From Erysipelothrix sp. HDW6C (lineage in GTDB: Bacteria > Bacillota_I > Bacilli_A > Erysipelotrichales > Erysipelotrichaceae), in contig NZ_CP049861.1 in NCBI RefSeq assembly GCF_011299615.1, positions 1,612,001 to 1,676,000 of the forward strand: 64,000 nt of DNA, read 5' to 3'. Every line of letters starts with the position of its first letter. The first letter of the stretch is position 1. Positions 54,597-62,022 of the stretch are shown here, piece after piece. Below the pieces are notes generated by a model that saw nothing but the letters and a program-made list of their open reading frames with translations, did not search any database and had not been told where the DNA came from. Both the position numbers and the translations under genes were made by a program.

Positions 54597-55060
54597 TCAA
54601 AACGGTTTATCATAAGTAATATCATTCCAGTAATATTGGAGTGTTTTGAAATATACTTTTATAAAGTACCACTTTCTTTTATCGGTTTCACCTGCCATAA
54701 TTGTATAAAACGCTGAGCCATTGGCATAGAATTCTTCAACAATTTCAAACTTCCATTGATGAGAGTTTACATTTTCAATTAATATACGAGAATTTATATC
54801 TTTCATAGTTCGATACAAATTATCATTGTTCTTAAATGGTTCTATTTCTTTAATCCAAACATCTTCAAAGTCACAGTTCCTTAGTATAACCATTCCACCG
54901 TTTGTTCTAAAAAATTATTTAACTTTTTATCAATTTTAAAGAAACCAAGCGTTGAAAAATCGATGATAATATCGTCTCCTAATACATTTATCTTGCTTAC
55001 AAAGCAATCATGTAAAATTATATCTGGATATGCATTCTCACTACTATTTTTCCAGTCCAT
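54597..55060 (-). pseudogene. Immunity-like gene split by a frameshift in an A6/T6 run
   Basis: Two overlapping frames (55060 to 54881 and about 54893 to 54597) together look like one protein of about 150 residues. Adding one T in the minus-strand TTTTTT run (54909-54914) joins LNN, FFRTNGG and MVILRNCDFEDVW into a continuous sequence. The 5' part starts at ATG 55060 with AGGAGTAATT. Either a frameshift mutation, a slippery expression switch, or a sequencing error in the homopolymer. Confidence 0.6.
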
Positions 55061-55087
55061 AATTACTCCTCTCATTGTTTCCACCAA

Positions 55088-55238
55088 TTCTTAAGAATCT
55101 ACTTTGCCATCATGTTTGTAGTTTATAGAAGTGGATGCTACGTGTTATCCCTTATTCTGTAATTGTCCAATATTGTCATATTAGGAGAAAACATCAATAT
55201 TTAGATTTTTTATATTATTTATCCAATTATGCTAATTA
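55088..55238 (-). repeat. Degenerate module boundary with decayed repeat
   Basis: TTATGCTAATTA at 55227-55238 resembles the TTATGTTAATTT part of the 18-bp repeats at 60,418 and 61,187, and the bases to its right resemble those next to the 60,418 copy. Between it and the next gene is one frame with three stops reading YDNIGQLQNKG and INYKHDGKVDS, possibly a dead toxin tip. No intact gene is present up to 55,377. Confidence 0.4.
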
Positions 55239-55377
55239 GTACATAGCAAAGCATAACTTGTTCGTGTGTGAATTTGATTGTCTCTTAATGAAAACACTCA
55301 TTTTCAAGAGCAATCTGATTAAAACGTTAAAATTAGACTCAAAGGAAAAGTGATATTGCATTGCTTAATCATAACCA

Positions 55378-55635
55378 TTAATTATTTTCTGGCAATTCAA
55401 TAGCATGAGGGTCTCTTACATTTGGAAGCAGCCTTTCTGATGATGAACCAAATTTTTTGTAATTTATTCTTGCCTCAACCAGTGATACTTTATTTGGACC
55501 AATAGCAATATCAACTTTATTTTGTCCAATAATATCATATTGCCAGAAACAAACTGAACAAATATCAACAATAACTTCACAACCAAAATCCTCTATTGTA
55601 AAGTTTAAGCAACACGGGCACTGAATTCTTTTCAT
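55378..55635 (-). CDS. CPCC-type cysteine-rich protein, copy A
   Basis: 85 residues. IQCPCCLNFTIEDFGCEVIVDICSVCFWQYD carries two CxxC pairs that probably bind zinc, then a conserved VDIAIGPNKVSLVEARINYKKFG tail ending in ELPENN. It is a paralogue of the gene at 60,571. The family (Cys_rich_CPCC) is frequent downstream of polymorphic toxins. ATG 55635 follows GAAGGGAAAAAGCC; the longer frame to 55695 overlaps the dead toxin tip. Confidence 0.72.
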   Translation of the reverse strand: MKRIQCPCCLNFTIEDFGCEVIVDICSVCFWQYDIIGQNKVDIAIGPNKVSLVEARINYKKFGSSSERLLPNVRDPHAIELPENN

Positions 55636-55683
55636 TGGCTTTTTCCCTTCTACCAGCTCATTTATGGCTGTTAACAGAAAAAC

Positions 55684-55925
55684 TATCCTAACCACTAGTC
55701 TATACCGGTCTTTTTTGAGATACGTGGATTACCACCATATTGACCGATAATTGTAAGAATATGGGTGAATGAATTGTATTGAAATTACGACCAACCTTCT
55801 GAAGTGAACTTTCCGCCGTATTTCCTATGTTCTCTAAGAAATCTCTATAAATATTTTGCTAATAACGACTAATCTTAGATCCAAAACCCAAACTGTGGTC
55901 TCAGATATATTTTTCAAGAATGTTA
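55684..55925 (-). pseudogene. Decayed copy of the 60,863-61,195 toxin tip
   Basis: One minus-strand frame (about 55,684-55,867) aligns residue for residue with the intact tip over its last 45 positions: FTS.EGWS*FQY against FTTDGGTYFQY, IIGQYGG against IINQYGG, and KKTGID*WLG against KPDAGINYWLE. It has four stops. A frame-shifted upstream piece (DHSLGFGS) matches DHGSDFGS. The same order, tip then CPCC gene, is kept, so this is an old module copy. Confidence 0.75.
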
Positions 55926-56127
55926 TTGTTGTTGTTTGAATTATGCTCTGGTACTTCGATTTCCTCTATAATTTGGATTTCCATAAGTTTTCTTTTGATA
56001 ACCACAATTGTTAACCCCGATTTAAATGCTAAACACTAATGTTGCAACGACACCAACCATTATATTCCCTACGTTGTTCTAGTCAATGCTAATTGCTACA
56101 GTGAGGTAGCGTAAGTTTAATAAAGAT
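55926..56127. other. Non-coding AT-rich spacer
   Basis: I see no intact frame, promoter or repeat here. It may hold the 5' part of the decayed toxin tip. Confidence 0.3.
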
Positions 56128-56688
56128 TTAAACTTGTCTTTGCAACATGTCAATATGATCCAATATTTCCGAAATATCGGACTCCTTATCATACATATAA
56201 ACATTTTCATTATCGTTAAAAACTGCTCCGAAATTCTTTGGATTGAAATCGTGTGGCCAAATTGTATTGAGATCATATTTAGCTCCCTGAAACTTTGCGT
56301 CTTCAAGCTTTGCTCCAGTAAAATTAGCGCCGTGTAATTTTGAATTATCAAATACAGTACCAGCGCAATTGGCATTTGAGAAATTTGCGTTTATAAAATC
56401 TCCTGAATTTGCCTTGCAATTAATTAAACTTGCCCTCTCAAAATTCACTTCCTTGAATGAGGCTAGCACTAGAATTGATCCACTCAAATTTGCATCACTT
56501 AAGTCCGAATAATCGAAAGAAGCGTTTCTCAAATCTGACTTATAGAGCCTAAATCCGACTAATGACATATCAACTAAATACGCCCTGTGTAAACTGACTG
56601 AATTTAGTTCAAGTCCAATACTCAAATCGTATTCAACTTCCATTTTGCTGTTCGCGTCACTATAAATTTCTATTCTCTTGTTACTCAT
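56128..56688 (-). CDS. Pentapeptide-repeat protein
   Basis: 186 residues. From about 50 to 140 the sequence follows the A(D/N)LXX pattern: LRNASFDYSDLSDANLSGS, then NFERASLINCKANSGDFIN and FSNANCAGTVFDNSKLHGANFTGAKLEDAKF, which form a right-handed quadrilateral beta-helix. A non-repeat N-terminus (about 1-45) and a helical C-terminus flank it. Such proteins can mimic DNA or block toxins. It is intact, with GGATGAGCTGAA upstream. Role here is inferred from its position among immunity genes. Confidence 0.8.
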   Translation of the reverse strand: MSNKRIEIYSDANSKMEVEYDLSIGLELNSVSLHRAYLVDMSLVGFRLYKSDLRNASFDYSDLSDANLSGSILVLASFKEVNFERASLINCKANSGDFINANFSNANCAGTVFDNSKLHGANFTGAKLEDAKFQGAKYDLNTIWPHDFNPKNFGAVFNDNENVYMYDKESDISEILDHIDMLQRQV

Positions 56689-56894
56689 TTCAGCTCATCC
56701 TTTCTCAAGTAGAAGTGTATCATTCAGTTATTATTGCAACACTAAAATTTTGCTATCCTGTCTTAATTGTAACTATCCATTACAAATAACAGCATGAATC
56801 TAGCTGCTAAAGATTAGCAAAAAAGTACAATATCAGCACATTTCACCTGTATATATATATATCCTCTCTTTTTATGATATCCCCTTCTCAACTT
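56689..56894. other. AT-rich intergenic stretch
   Basis: Contains a short TA dinucleotide tract near 56,850-56,862; no gene, terminator or promoter I can support. Confidence 0.3.
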
Positions 56895-57077
56895 TTACGA
56901 TAACAATGGGTCAAGAATATTGCACTGGGTAACCTTTCGAGAATTCAATGCATCGCTAATTTCTTCTTCTCTTGTAATACTATCAATAATTTCATATGCA
57001 CCATCATTAATGTAGTAAACTATCGAAACTTTGCCTTTTGAAAATTTGATAGAAGCTCTAGCAGTATAAAGAACGGA
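56895..57077 (-). pseudogene. C-terminal remnant of an immunity-like gene
   Basis: A 60-codon frame without a start, reading ASIKFSKGKVSIVYYINDG then YEIIDSITREEEISDALNS. It is preceded by an in-frame TAA and is probably the 3' half of a lost gene. 57,078-57,255 has nothing else. Confidence 0.45.
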
Positions 57078-57255
57078 TTATCTGTAGTTTTTTTACTGAC
57101 TGCTCGGACCACCCTCTTTGATTTATTCAACTATTCAGTATCAATTTTAAATTATCAATAGCGTACTTTAATTGCTTACGTCTTTATTGTTTTCAATCCA
57201 AGTGTTCTTACAAAGTTGAATAGAACAACACGGTATTTTCATACCGACTATCTCT

Positions 57256-57504
57256 TCAATCATTGATGTCTTTTTCAAAGAGATAAACCTCAATTTTCCC
57301 TTTCTTAAAGAAAAGAATTCTATTACAACTTTTACATTCCCAATATAATTCTGTCCTAGGCATTCTATCAACAAGTTCTTGCACCGTACTTGGATTGCTC
57401 TCTAGTAAATCAAAATAATCAGCATCTTTATAACCACTATACTCCTCGTGATTCTTTAAATCTTCTTCAACCATTAAATTACCGCAAATACATCTTACTT
57501 TCAT
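57256..57504 (-). CDS. Small CxC/CxxC zinc-ribbon-like immunity candidate
   Basis: 82 residues from ATG 57504 (TAGAGAGGAATGTACT upstream). MKVRCICGNLMVEED at the start and YWECKSCNRILFF near the end provide two cysteine pairs spaced like a zinc ribbon. The family is common beside toxin genes in Bacillota. A longer frame to 57558 lacks a ribosome site. Intact. Confidence 0.62.
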   Translation of the reverse strand: MKVRCICGNLMVEEDLKNHEEYSGYKDADYFDLLESNPSTVQELVDRMPRTELYWECKSCNRILFFKKGKIEVYLFEKDIND

Positions 57505-57559
57505 AGTACATTCCTCTCTAAGGTATTGTCTAGTCAATATTCTTTGTTCATTCACCATA

Positions 57560-57927
57560 TTTTCTATTCAATCTCGCACAAATTTAGTTTATTTAAGTCC
57601 CATAAAATAATGCCTTTGATATATTACAAATAGTATTTTCTACATCGGGAATTTGCTTTAATGTGTCACCTAATTAATTATAAGTGTATTAATATCACTA
57701 CCATTCAATGTCTTTACTTCTGTAGGAAGTCGATCTATCTTTCAATCGTAACTTTTTGAGATATTTGGTGTTTCTGGAATAAATTGTACGTTCTTACCTA
57801 TTTTTCAACCGAGATTAAGCTACTGTAGGGTTGCAATAACTCTTCAAGAGGTCTAGACTCCTTCTGAGCTATCTTTTTTTTATGAGTTACTGTACACGAA
57901 AAATACAAACTTTCAAAAATCAAAAAC
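57560..57927 (-). pseudogene. Decayed coding remnants
   Basis: No intact gene. On the minus strand short frames such as DRLPTEVKTLNGSDINTLIIN and LGDTLKQIPDVENTICNIS follow each other with frame changes and stops, as if a small gene has eroded. No terminator was found. Confidence 0.35.
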
Positions 57928-58413
57928 TTATTTCTCATAGAGCGTAATAGTTAGCCCTAATTCACCCATTAATTCTTCACCATACTCAACAACTATATTT
58001 TTAGTTGGAAAAAGGTCTTTGACTCGTCTAGTCCAATTAAAAACTAATATATCGCCAAACTGTTTCAGAATTTTATCATTCTCCATAGATTCACTGTCTT
58101 TACCAATGAAAAAATCTCCAAAACTCCACGAATTTACCCACATCTCTATTTTTCTCTTATCAAAATCAAATTGTTTCTTTAGACTTGATAGTTTAACTAA
58201 AGCTGCATCCCCTTTTTCAATAAAGAAATCCTCAATAAAAACGTATCCATCTATTTCAATTATGTTTGGACATAAAACATATGCAACTGAAATAAAGTCG
58301 TCAATGCTATTGCTATTTGCTGAATGATTAAACAGCGTTATTCCCTTTTGATGTACAAAATCGTTAATTATTGAATCATCAACAATGCTTTTGTATAAAT
58401 TAATTTTCTTCAT
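57928..58413 (-). CDS. Immunity-like protein of unknown family
   Basis: 161 residues from ATG 58413 (TTGGAAGGTGATAAA). An alpha/beta cytosolic protein with VDDSIINDFVHQKGITLFNH, YVFIEDFFIEKGDAALVKLSSL and WVNSWSFGDFFIGKDSE. It lies 62 nt downstream of a decayed toxin tip, the usual position of a cognate immunity gene. Intact; no family recognised. Confidence 0.55.
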   Translation of the reverse strand: MKKINLYKSIVDDSIINDFVHQKGITLFNHSANSNSIDDFISVAYVLCPNIIEIDGYVFIEDFFIEKGDAALVKLSSLKKQFDFDKRKIEMWVNSWSFGDFFIGKDSESMENDKILKQFGDILVFNWTRRVKDLFPTKNIVVEYGEELMGELGLTITLYEK

Positions 58414-58475
58414 TTTATCACCTTCCAAATAAATTTATAATAAATTCAGGAACTTCTCTTTCTAGCTTATATAGG

Positions 58476-58768
58476 TTATAGAATTATTTCCCGGTTGGTT
58501 TGCAATGATAATAATTCCTTCATCCTGTTTGCGCTTAAATCATAAATCAGCTTGCCTTGAGTAGCGTATACATACACATGCTCTCCATTTGATGAAAAAT
58601 AAAATCACTTGTTAATTGGCGATCATATCCTTATGAATTAATCGAGACTGTTCCATTATCTATAAGATTCTTGCATAGATTTTCATTTAATTATGAAGTT
58701 TTGAAGCACTTTATCCAAAGGAAGATTCCCCGCCCATTGTGTATAACGAACCGAGCTTAATCGATAAA
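58476..58768 (-). pseudogene. Decayed toxin tip with stops and frameshifts
   Basis: Frames read NENLCKNLIDNGTVSINS, stop, GYDRQLTSDFIF, shift, then SSNGEHVYVYATQGKLIYD and LSANRMKELLSL, ending at 58,476. The pieces are contiguous, so one ancestral domain is likely. Upstream, about 58,690-58,765, another short frame reads SSVRYTQWAGNLPLDK. I cannot name the toxin family. It precedes the 57,928 gene. Confidence 0.5.
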
Positions 58769-59110
58769 TTAGATTTTAAAATCTCGTTCATAATTTTCAT
58801 CATCTTCCCAGAGTATTTCTCTAGTCTTTGAATCTATAATTTTGTCGGGTCTATTGAACTCATTTGAAAGTTCAATAAATTGTCCTTCTTTATATTTGTT
58901 AGATGGATTTATTAATATCTTAGTTAGTTTTATACCTACAGCATAATATTCAACGTAGTTCGAATCATCTAATTCCAATCCGTTATCAGATTCGAAAGCA
59001 CCTGTATTATCATTGCTTTCAAATTTTAGTCCATCAGACATATTAACTTCAATCGTTTCTATATTTCTAATACTCATTGAAAGCACTCTCATTAATTGTG
59101 TGTATTTCAT
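58769..59110 (-). CDS. Putative immunity protein paired with the type-50 toxin remnant
   Basis: 113 residues, acidic. ATG at 59110 has AGAGGAGAAAAAGA and begins 12 nt after the toxin-remnant stop, a spacing typical of toxin-immunity pairs. Segments such as FESDNGLELDDSNYVEYYAVGIKLTKI suggest a beta-rich fold. No signal peptide. No family recognised; the pairing is inferred from position. Confidence 0.6.
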   Translation of the reverse strand: MKYTQLMRVLSMSIRNIETIEVNMSDGLKFESNDNTGAFESDNGLELDDSNYVEYYAVGIKLTKILINPSNKYKEGQFIELSNEFNRPDKIIDSKTREILWEDDENYERDFKI

Positions 59111-59122
59111 TCTTTTTCTCCT

Positions 59123-59553
59123 CTATGGAACATTATATGGATCTGATGGAACAATATGGGCTCCACCATTACTGTCATAATGGATAATTCCATTCATTGT
59201 TGGAATACACTCACCCGGGTTAATATCGTAGAAATATCCTATTACTCTACCAAAATTTACTCTTTCTTTGGATGGAGTAACCATATTTCCTTTGCCACAA
59301 AATTCATCGAGTAGTTTTTGAGCATCTTCTTTGAGGTTACTTGGATTTTGTCAATTACTTAGTTGCTGTTTATAATTTAAAGTGCCCTCAATATGTTTGT
59401 TTTGTTTTCCATTATGTATATAGAATGGTTTAACCAAACTTGTATTGACACCAAACTCTTTTATGAAGAAGTCATTCCAGCTGTAACTTGTTCATTCCAT
59501 TTATTGTATCTTGTTGCATCTTCAGGGGACATTCCCTCTACGAAACGTCCACA
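59123..59553 (-). pseudogene. Type-50 polymorphic toxin tip, broken
   Basis: The 3' part reads NGKQNKHIEGTLNYKQQLSN, TGA at 59,351-59,353, then LKEDAQKLLDEF, ERVNFGRVIGYFYD, TMNGIIHYDSNGGAHIVPS and DPY. The KQxKHI, ERVxFGxVIG, GIIHY and HIVPSxPY elements are those of bacterial toxin 50. Upstream, EGMSPEDATRYNKWNEQ continues in a shifted frame. One frameshift near 59,475 and the TGA inactivate it. Confidence 0.75.
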
Positions 59554-59778
59554 TAAATATAATGATGATTTAGCGCACAATCAGGTCTATTCCAACTCAA
59601 CCTTGCTGTAGCAACTTACATGACTATAACAAACCTTGAATTTAGTTATTAGCCTAAAGTAATCATCCTACATCATCTAGAGTGTATCAACTTTGGTGTA
59701 CCAGAACAATATGTGTATAATCCCATTCGTTGAATTTCTTCTTGATGCAAGAACCTGAGGACCTTCGATCTTTTACAT
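59554..59778. other. AT-rich spacer with no supported gene
   Basis: Frequent stops on both strands. A short minus-strand frame (NRPDCALNHH) near 59,560-59,600 may extend the broken toxin upstream. Confidence 0.3.
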
Positions 59779-60225
59779 TTACTCTTCCAACACATTCCAT
59801 ATTTCGTTGTTATTTTTATTATCTCCATTTATAAGAGAAATAAATAACTTGCTACCCTTTTCTTTATTTATTTATATTCCGAACATTATTAGAAGTTTAT
59901 TTTCACTCTTTGCTCTTTTAACCAGTTCTAATAATTCCATTATATTACTATTATTGATTTTTTCCGAATCTAAAGTGGACACAATCACTTCATTGAAATA
60001 AGCAAGTGATTTTGGAGGAATTAATGTTACTCCATATCTAGCGAGTCCTCTCTTAGGATTTGTTAATTTGTGCCAAAAAGTTTCGATATTTGATAATCTG
60101 TCTAACCACAAATTAACATAATCATCAGATATTTTTATTACATCAAATTCACTGATTTTAACTTTACTGTAATCCTGCGAGGTATCTATTTCTTCAATCA
60201 TCGTAAATTCATTATATGGTCCCAT
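59779..60225 (-). pseudogene. Immunity-like gene truncated by an in-frame stop
   Basis: From ATG 60225 (GAAAGGGGGTCAT upstream) the frame codes for 117 residues to TAA at 59,872-59,874. The same frame then continues for 30 sense codons (INKEKGSKLFISLINGDN and onward, ending NVLEE) to a TAA at 59,779. The natural protein was probably about 148 residues. It begins 12 nt after the toxin tip 60,238-60,426. The truncated product may retain function. Confidence 0.6.
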
Positions 60226-60237
60226 ATGACCCCCTTT

Positions 60238-60426
60238 CTATCTTCCTCCAAATGATAAAATAGAACCATCTGGTGCAATGAATATATATCTTCCGTTTTT
60301 CACATATCTCATAACCCCTTCAACATATCCATCAACTTTATACTTAGTTACATTTTTAAGATTCTTCGAAAATTCAACAGCTTTGTTCAAATGTTAGTCA
60401 GCGTTATAATCCCTCGCCCCCTTATG
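60238..60426 (-). pseudogene. Displaced toxin tip 2, one internal stop
   Basis: A 62-codon frame: HKGARDYNAD, TAA at 60,394-60,396, HLNKAVEFSKNLKNVTKYKV, then DGYVEGVMRYVKNGRYIFIA and PDGSILSFGGR. It has no start codon and no upstream core, so it is a displaced C-terminal tip, now also interrupted. It starts inside the 18-bp repeat at 60,418. The short strand-rich end is typical of small nuclease tips, but I cannot name the family. Confidence 0.6.
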
Positions 60427-60435
60427 TTAATTTCA
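60418..60435. repeat. 18-bp direct repeat, copy A
   Basis: CCCCTTATGTTAATTTCA, identical to 61,187-61,204. On the minus strand it marks the beginning of toxin tip 2; similarity continues a few bases into the tip (GGGGGCGAGGGAT against GGGGACGGGGAAT). Confidence 0.88.
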
Positions 60436-60539
60436 CGATAATCATAGCATACTTCGTTTGTGTGCGACTTTATTTATTTTTCAATACAAATACTCGTTTT
60501 AAAATAAATACCTGTAAATCGCCTTTATCAACCCAAAAG

Positions 60540-60567
60540 AAAAGTAACCATATTTCAGGTTGCTTTT
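60540..60567 (-). terminator. Terminator of the CPCC copy B gene
   Basis: AAAAGTAACC pairs with GGTTGCTTTT across 8 nt, 3 bases past the stop; the minus strand continues CTTTTGGG. Confidence 0.7.
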
Positions 60568-60570
60568 ACT

Positions 60571-60852
60571 CTAATTATTCTCTGGTAGTTCGTCTTCATG
60601 TGGTTTTCTAACAAGTGGAATTAGTCTTTCCGTTGATGCGCCAAACTTCTCATAGTTTTTTCTTGCTTCTATTAGCGACACTTTGTTTGGTCCAATTGCG
60701 ATATCAACTTGTTCCTGACCGACAATATCATACTGCCAAAAGCAAATAGGGCAAATTTCTCCAATATATCGCTCATCTCCTGTATCAACTTCATAATAGT
60801 TATCACAACAAGGACAATTTAGCATTATTTTACCAATCTTATGTTGACTCAT
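60571..60852 (-). CDS. CPCC-type cysteine-rich protein, copy B
   Basis: 93 residues. MLNCPCCDNYYEV and ICPICFWQYDIVGQEQVDIAIGPNKVSLIEARKNYEKFG, ending ELPENN, make it a clear paralogue of the protein at 55,378 (most of the last 45 residues match). Two CxxC pairs probably form a zinc site. It starts 10 nt after the toxin tip 60,863-61,195 and is the natural candidate for its immunity protein. Confidence 0.75.
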   Translation of the reverse strand: MSQHKIGKIMLNCPCCDNYYEVDTGDERYIGEICPICFWQYDIVGQEQVDIAIGPNKVSLIEARKNYEKFGASTERLIPLVRKPHEDELPENN

Positions 60853-60862
60853 TTTTTCTCCT

Positions 60863-61195
60863 CTATTGTTTATATTTCATAATTTGTTCTAACCAATAAT
60901 TAATACCTGCATCTGGTTTAAAGTATGTTGATATTCCACCATATTGATTGATTATCCCAAATGTATTAGATGAAGGATCATATTGAAAATATGTTCCTCC
61001 GTCAGTGGTAAAAGTTTGAAAACCACTAGGTGAATTGTCTAGAAACTCTCTTGTACTTTTCAAATAATCTTGACTAGAACTTGACCCAAAATCAGAACCA
61101 TGGTCTCCAAAATGTTTATCTAATGATTCTCCGTTCTTAAAATCAGCATTAGAATTTCTATTCCCATTATATCCTTCATTCCCCGTCCCCTTATG
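60863..61195 (-). CDS. Displaced intact toxin tip 1 (no start codon, nuclease-like)
   Basis: A 110-codon open frame without in-frame ATG at its front. It runs HKGTGNEGYNG, then DKHFGDHGSDFG, SQDYLKSTREFLDN, GGTYFQYDPSSNTFGIINQY and ISTYFKPDAGINYWLEQ. HxxxHGxxFG followed by FGxxNxxGxxxTYFKP and YW is the pattern of BECR-fold (barnase/EndoU/colicin-like) nuclease tips. It could only be made if recombined onto an Rhs core, or from an internal TTG (61,063). It begins in repeat copy B. Confidence 0.7.
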   Translation of the reverse strand, partial: HKGTGNEGYNGNRNSNADFKNGESLDKHFGDHGSDFGSSSSQDYLKSTREFLDNSPSGFQTFTTDGGTYFQYDPSSNTFGIINQYGGISTYFKPDAGINYWLEQIMKYKQ

Positions 61196-61204
61196 TTAAT
61201 TTCA
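61187..61204. repeat. 18-bp direct repeat, copy B
   Basis: Identical to 60,418-60,435 and 769 bp away. The two copies bracket exactly one toxin tip plus CPCC gene plus terminator. Confidence 0.88.
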
Positions 61205-61240
61205 TCATTTAGTAATGGAATTATAACAATAAATGAAAAA

Positions 61241-61261
61241 GTGACACTTGGAATATGTCAC
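61241..61261 (-). terminator. Terminator after the decayed immunity gene
   Basis: GTGACA pairs with TGTCAC across 9 nt, followed on the minus strand by TTTTTC; 11 nt past the remnant's stop. Confidence 0.7.
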
Positions 61262-61271
61262 TGCTTCATCA

Positions 61272-61640
61272 CTAATCAATCCATTTCTTAATTTTTGATT
61301 GAGGGTGTTTTAAATGTTTCATTAGGCTATATGCTCCAATTTTCATTTTAATAATATGGTCATTCAACTTTTCTGGATGAATTGATTCAAAGTCTTCTAA
61401 AAGCAACCCCTCTTCAACTAGTTCAATCAGTTCACTTGATAATGATAAATCATTTAGTTTAGAAACACTATATCTGCATCTTTGTAATCTTGTTTGTGGT
61501 TATGATGTTCCTTATATGTATTATTCTCGGATCATTAAGCACACAAGGTACATACCAAACTTAGCATCGACTCTATGTTGAGTTTCTAAAGGACTCCCGT
61601 ATTCTTATGTTATCCAACTGTATAAACAACTTATAGGTCT
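61272..61640 (-). pseudogene. Frameshifted immunity-like gene
   Basis: The 3' 75 codons are open: YSVSKLNDLSLSSELIELVE, EGLLLEDFESIHPEKLND, then MKHLKHPQSKIKKWID to TAG at 61,272. Upstream pieces in other frames (NDPRIIHIRNIITTNK and EYGSPLETQHRVDAKFGMYL) appear to be the earlier part of the same protein. At least two frameshifts and several stops. It retains its terminator. Confidence 0.55.
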
Positions 61641-61725
61641 TGTTTGTATCTTGGATTCGTCAATTGTTCTTCTAGAGGTTTGTGTCACCCAAAGTTCGAT
61701 GATAGTATCAGAAGAAAATACTATA

Positions 61726-61995
61726 TCAATCTAGACGCTTCTCTTCGACTAATTTCCAACAAAACTTTTCTTTAAAATCATTGTAACAATTTGAACAAAT
61801 CCATGTCATTTTATCTAAAGTACAATAGCCCTTTGTAGAACAATCATCCACATTTGTGCAATCACACATAAATTTATGCCAACAAAAAACACAATGTTCA
61901 TGGTCACTGTTTCTACCATTTATAGTAAACTTCGTGTAGATCAGCTCCACACCAGTCAGATATTCTTCCTGACCATTCAATCTCCAATCTTCCAT
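61726..61995 (-). CDS. Cysteine-rich protein, candidate immunity for the Rhs type-37 toxin
   Basis: 89 residues. DWRLNGQEEYLTGVELIYTKF then HEHCVFCWHKF, STKGYCTLDKMTWICSNCYNDFKEKFCW: nine cysteines, several in CxxC-type pairs, likely zinc-binding. Close relatives are widespread next to polymorphic toxins in Bacillota. It starts 27 bp after the Rhs stop, the position expected for the cognate immunity gene, although no biochemical link is known to me. Intact. Confidence 0.72.
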   Translation of the reverse strand: MEDWRLNGQEEYLTGVELIYTKFTINGRNSDHEHCVFCWHKFMCDCTNVDDCSTKGYCTLDKMTWICSNCYNDFKEKFCWKLVEEKRLD

Positions 61996-62022
61996 TTAAT
62001 TATCCTTTCTAATTTTTTGAAA

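Noticed and set aside
54909-54914. Reading the two halves at 54,597-55,060 as two separate genes
   Set aside because: The second half has no good ribosome site and joins the first half perfectly after a one-base insertion, so a single broken gene is more likely. Two coupled genes cannot be fully excluded.
56850-56865. TA dinucleotide tract as a phase-variation switch
   Set aside because: It is short and in a gene-free stretch, with no promoter placed to be modulated.
60863-61063. A standalone 66-residue gene starting at TTG 61,063
   Set aside because: The frame continues upstream for 44 codons with matching toxin-tip sequence, so the TTG is internal.
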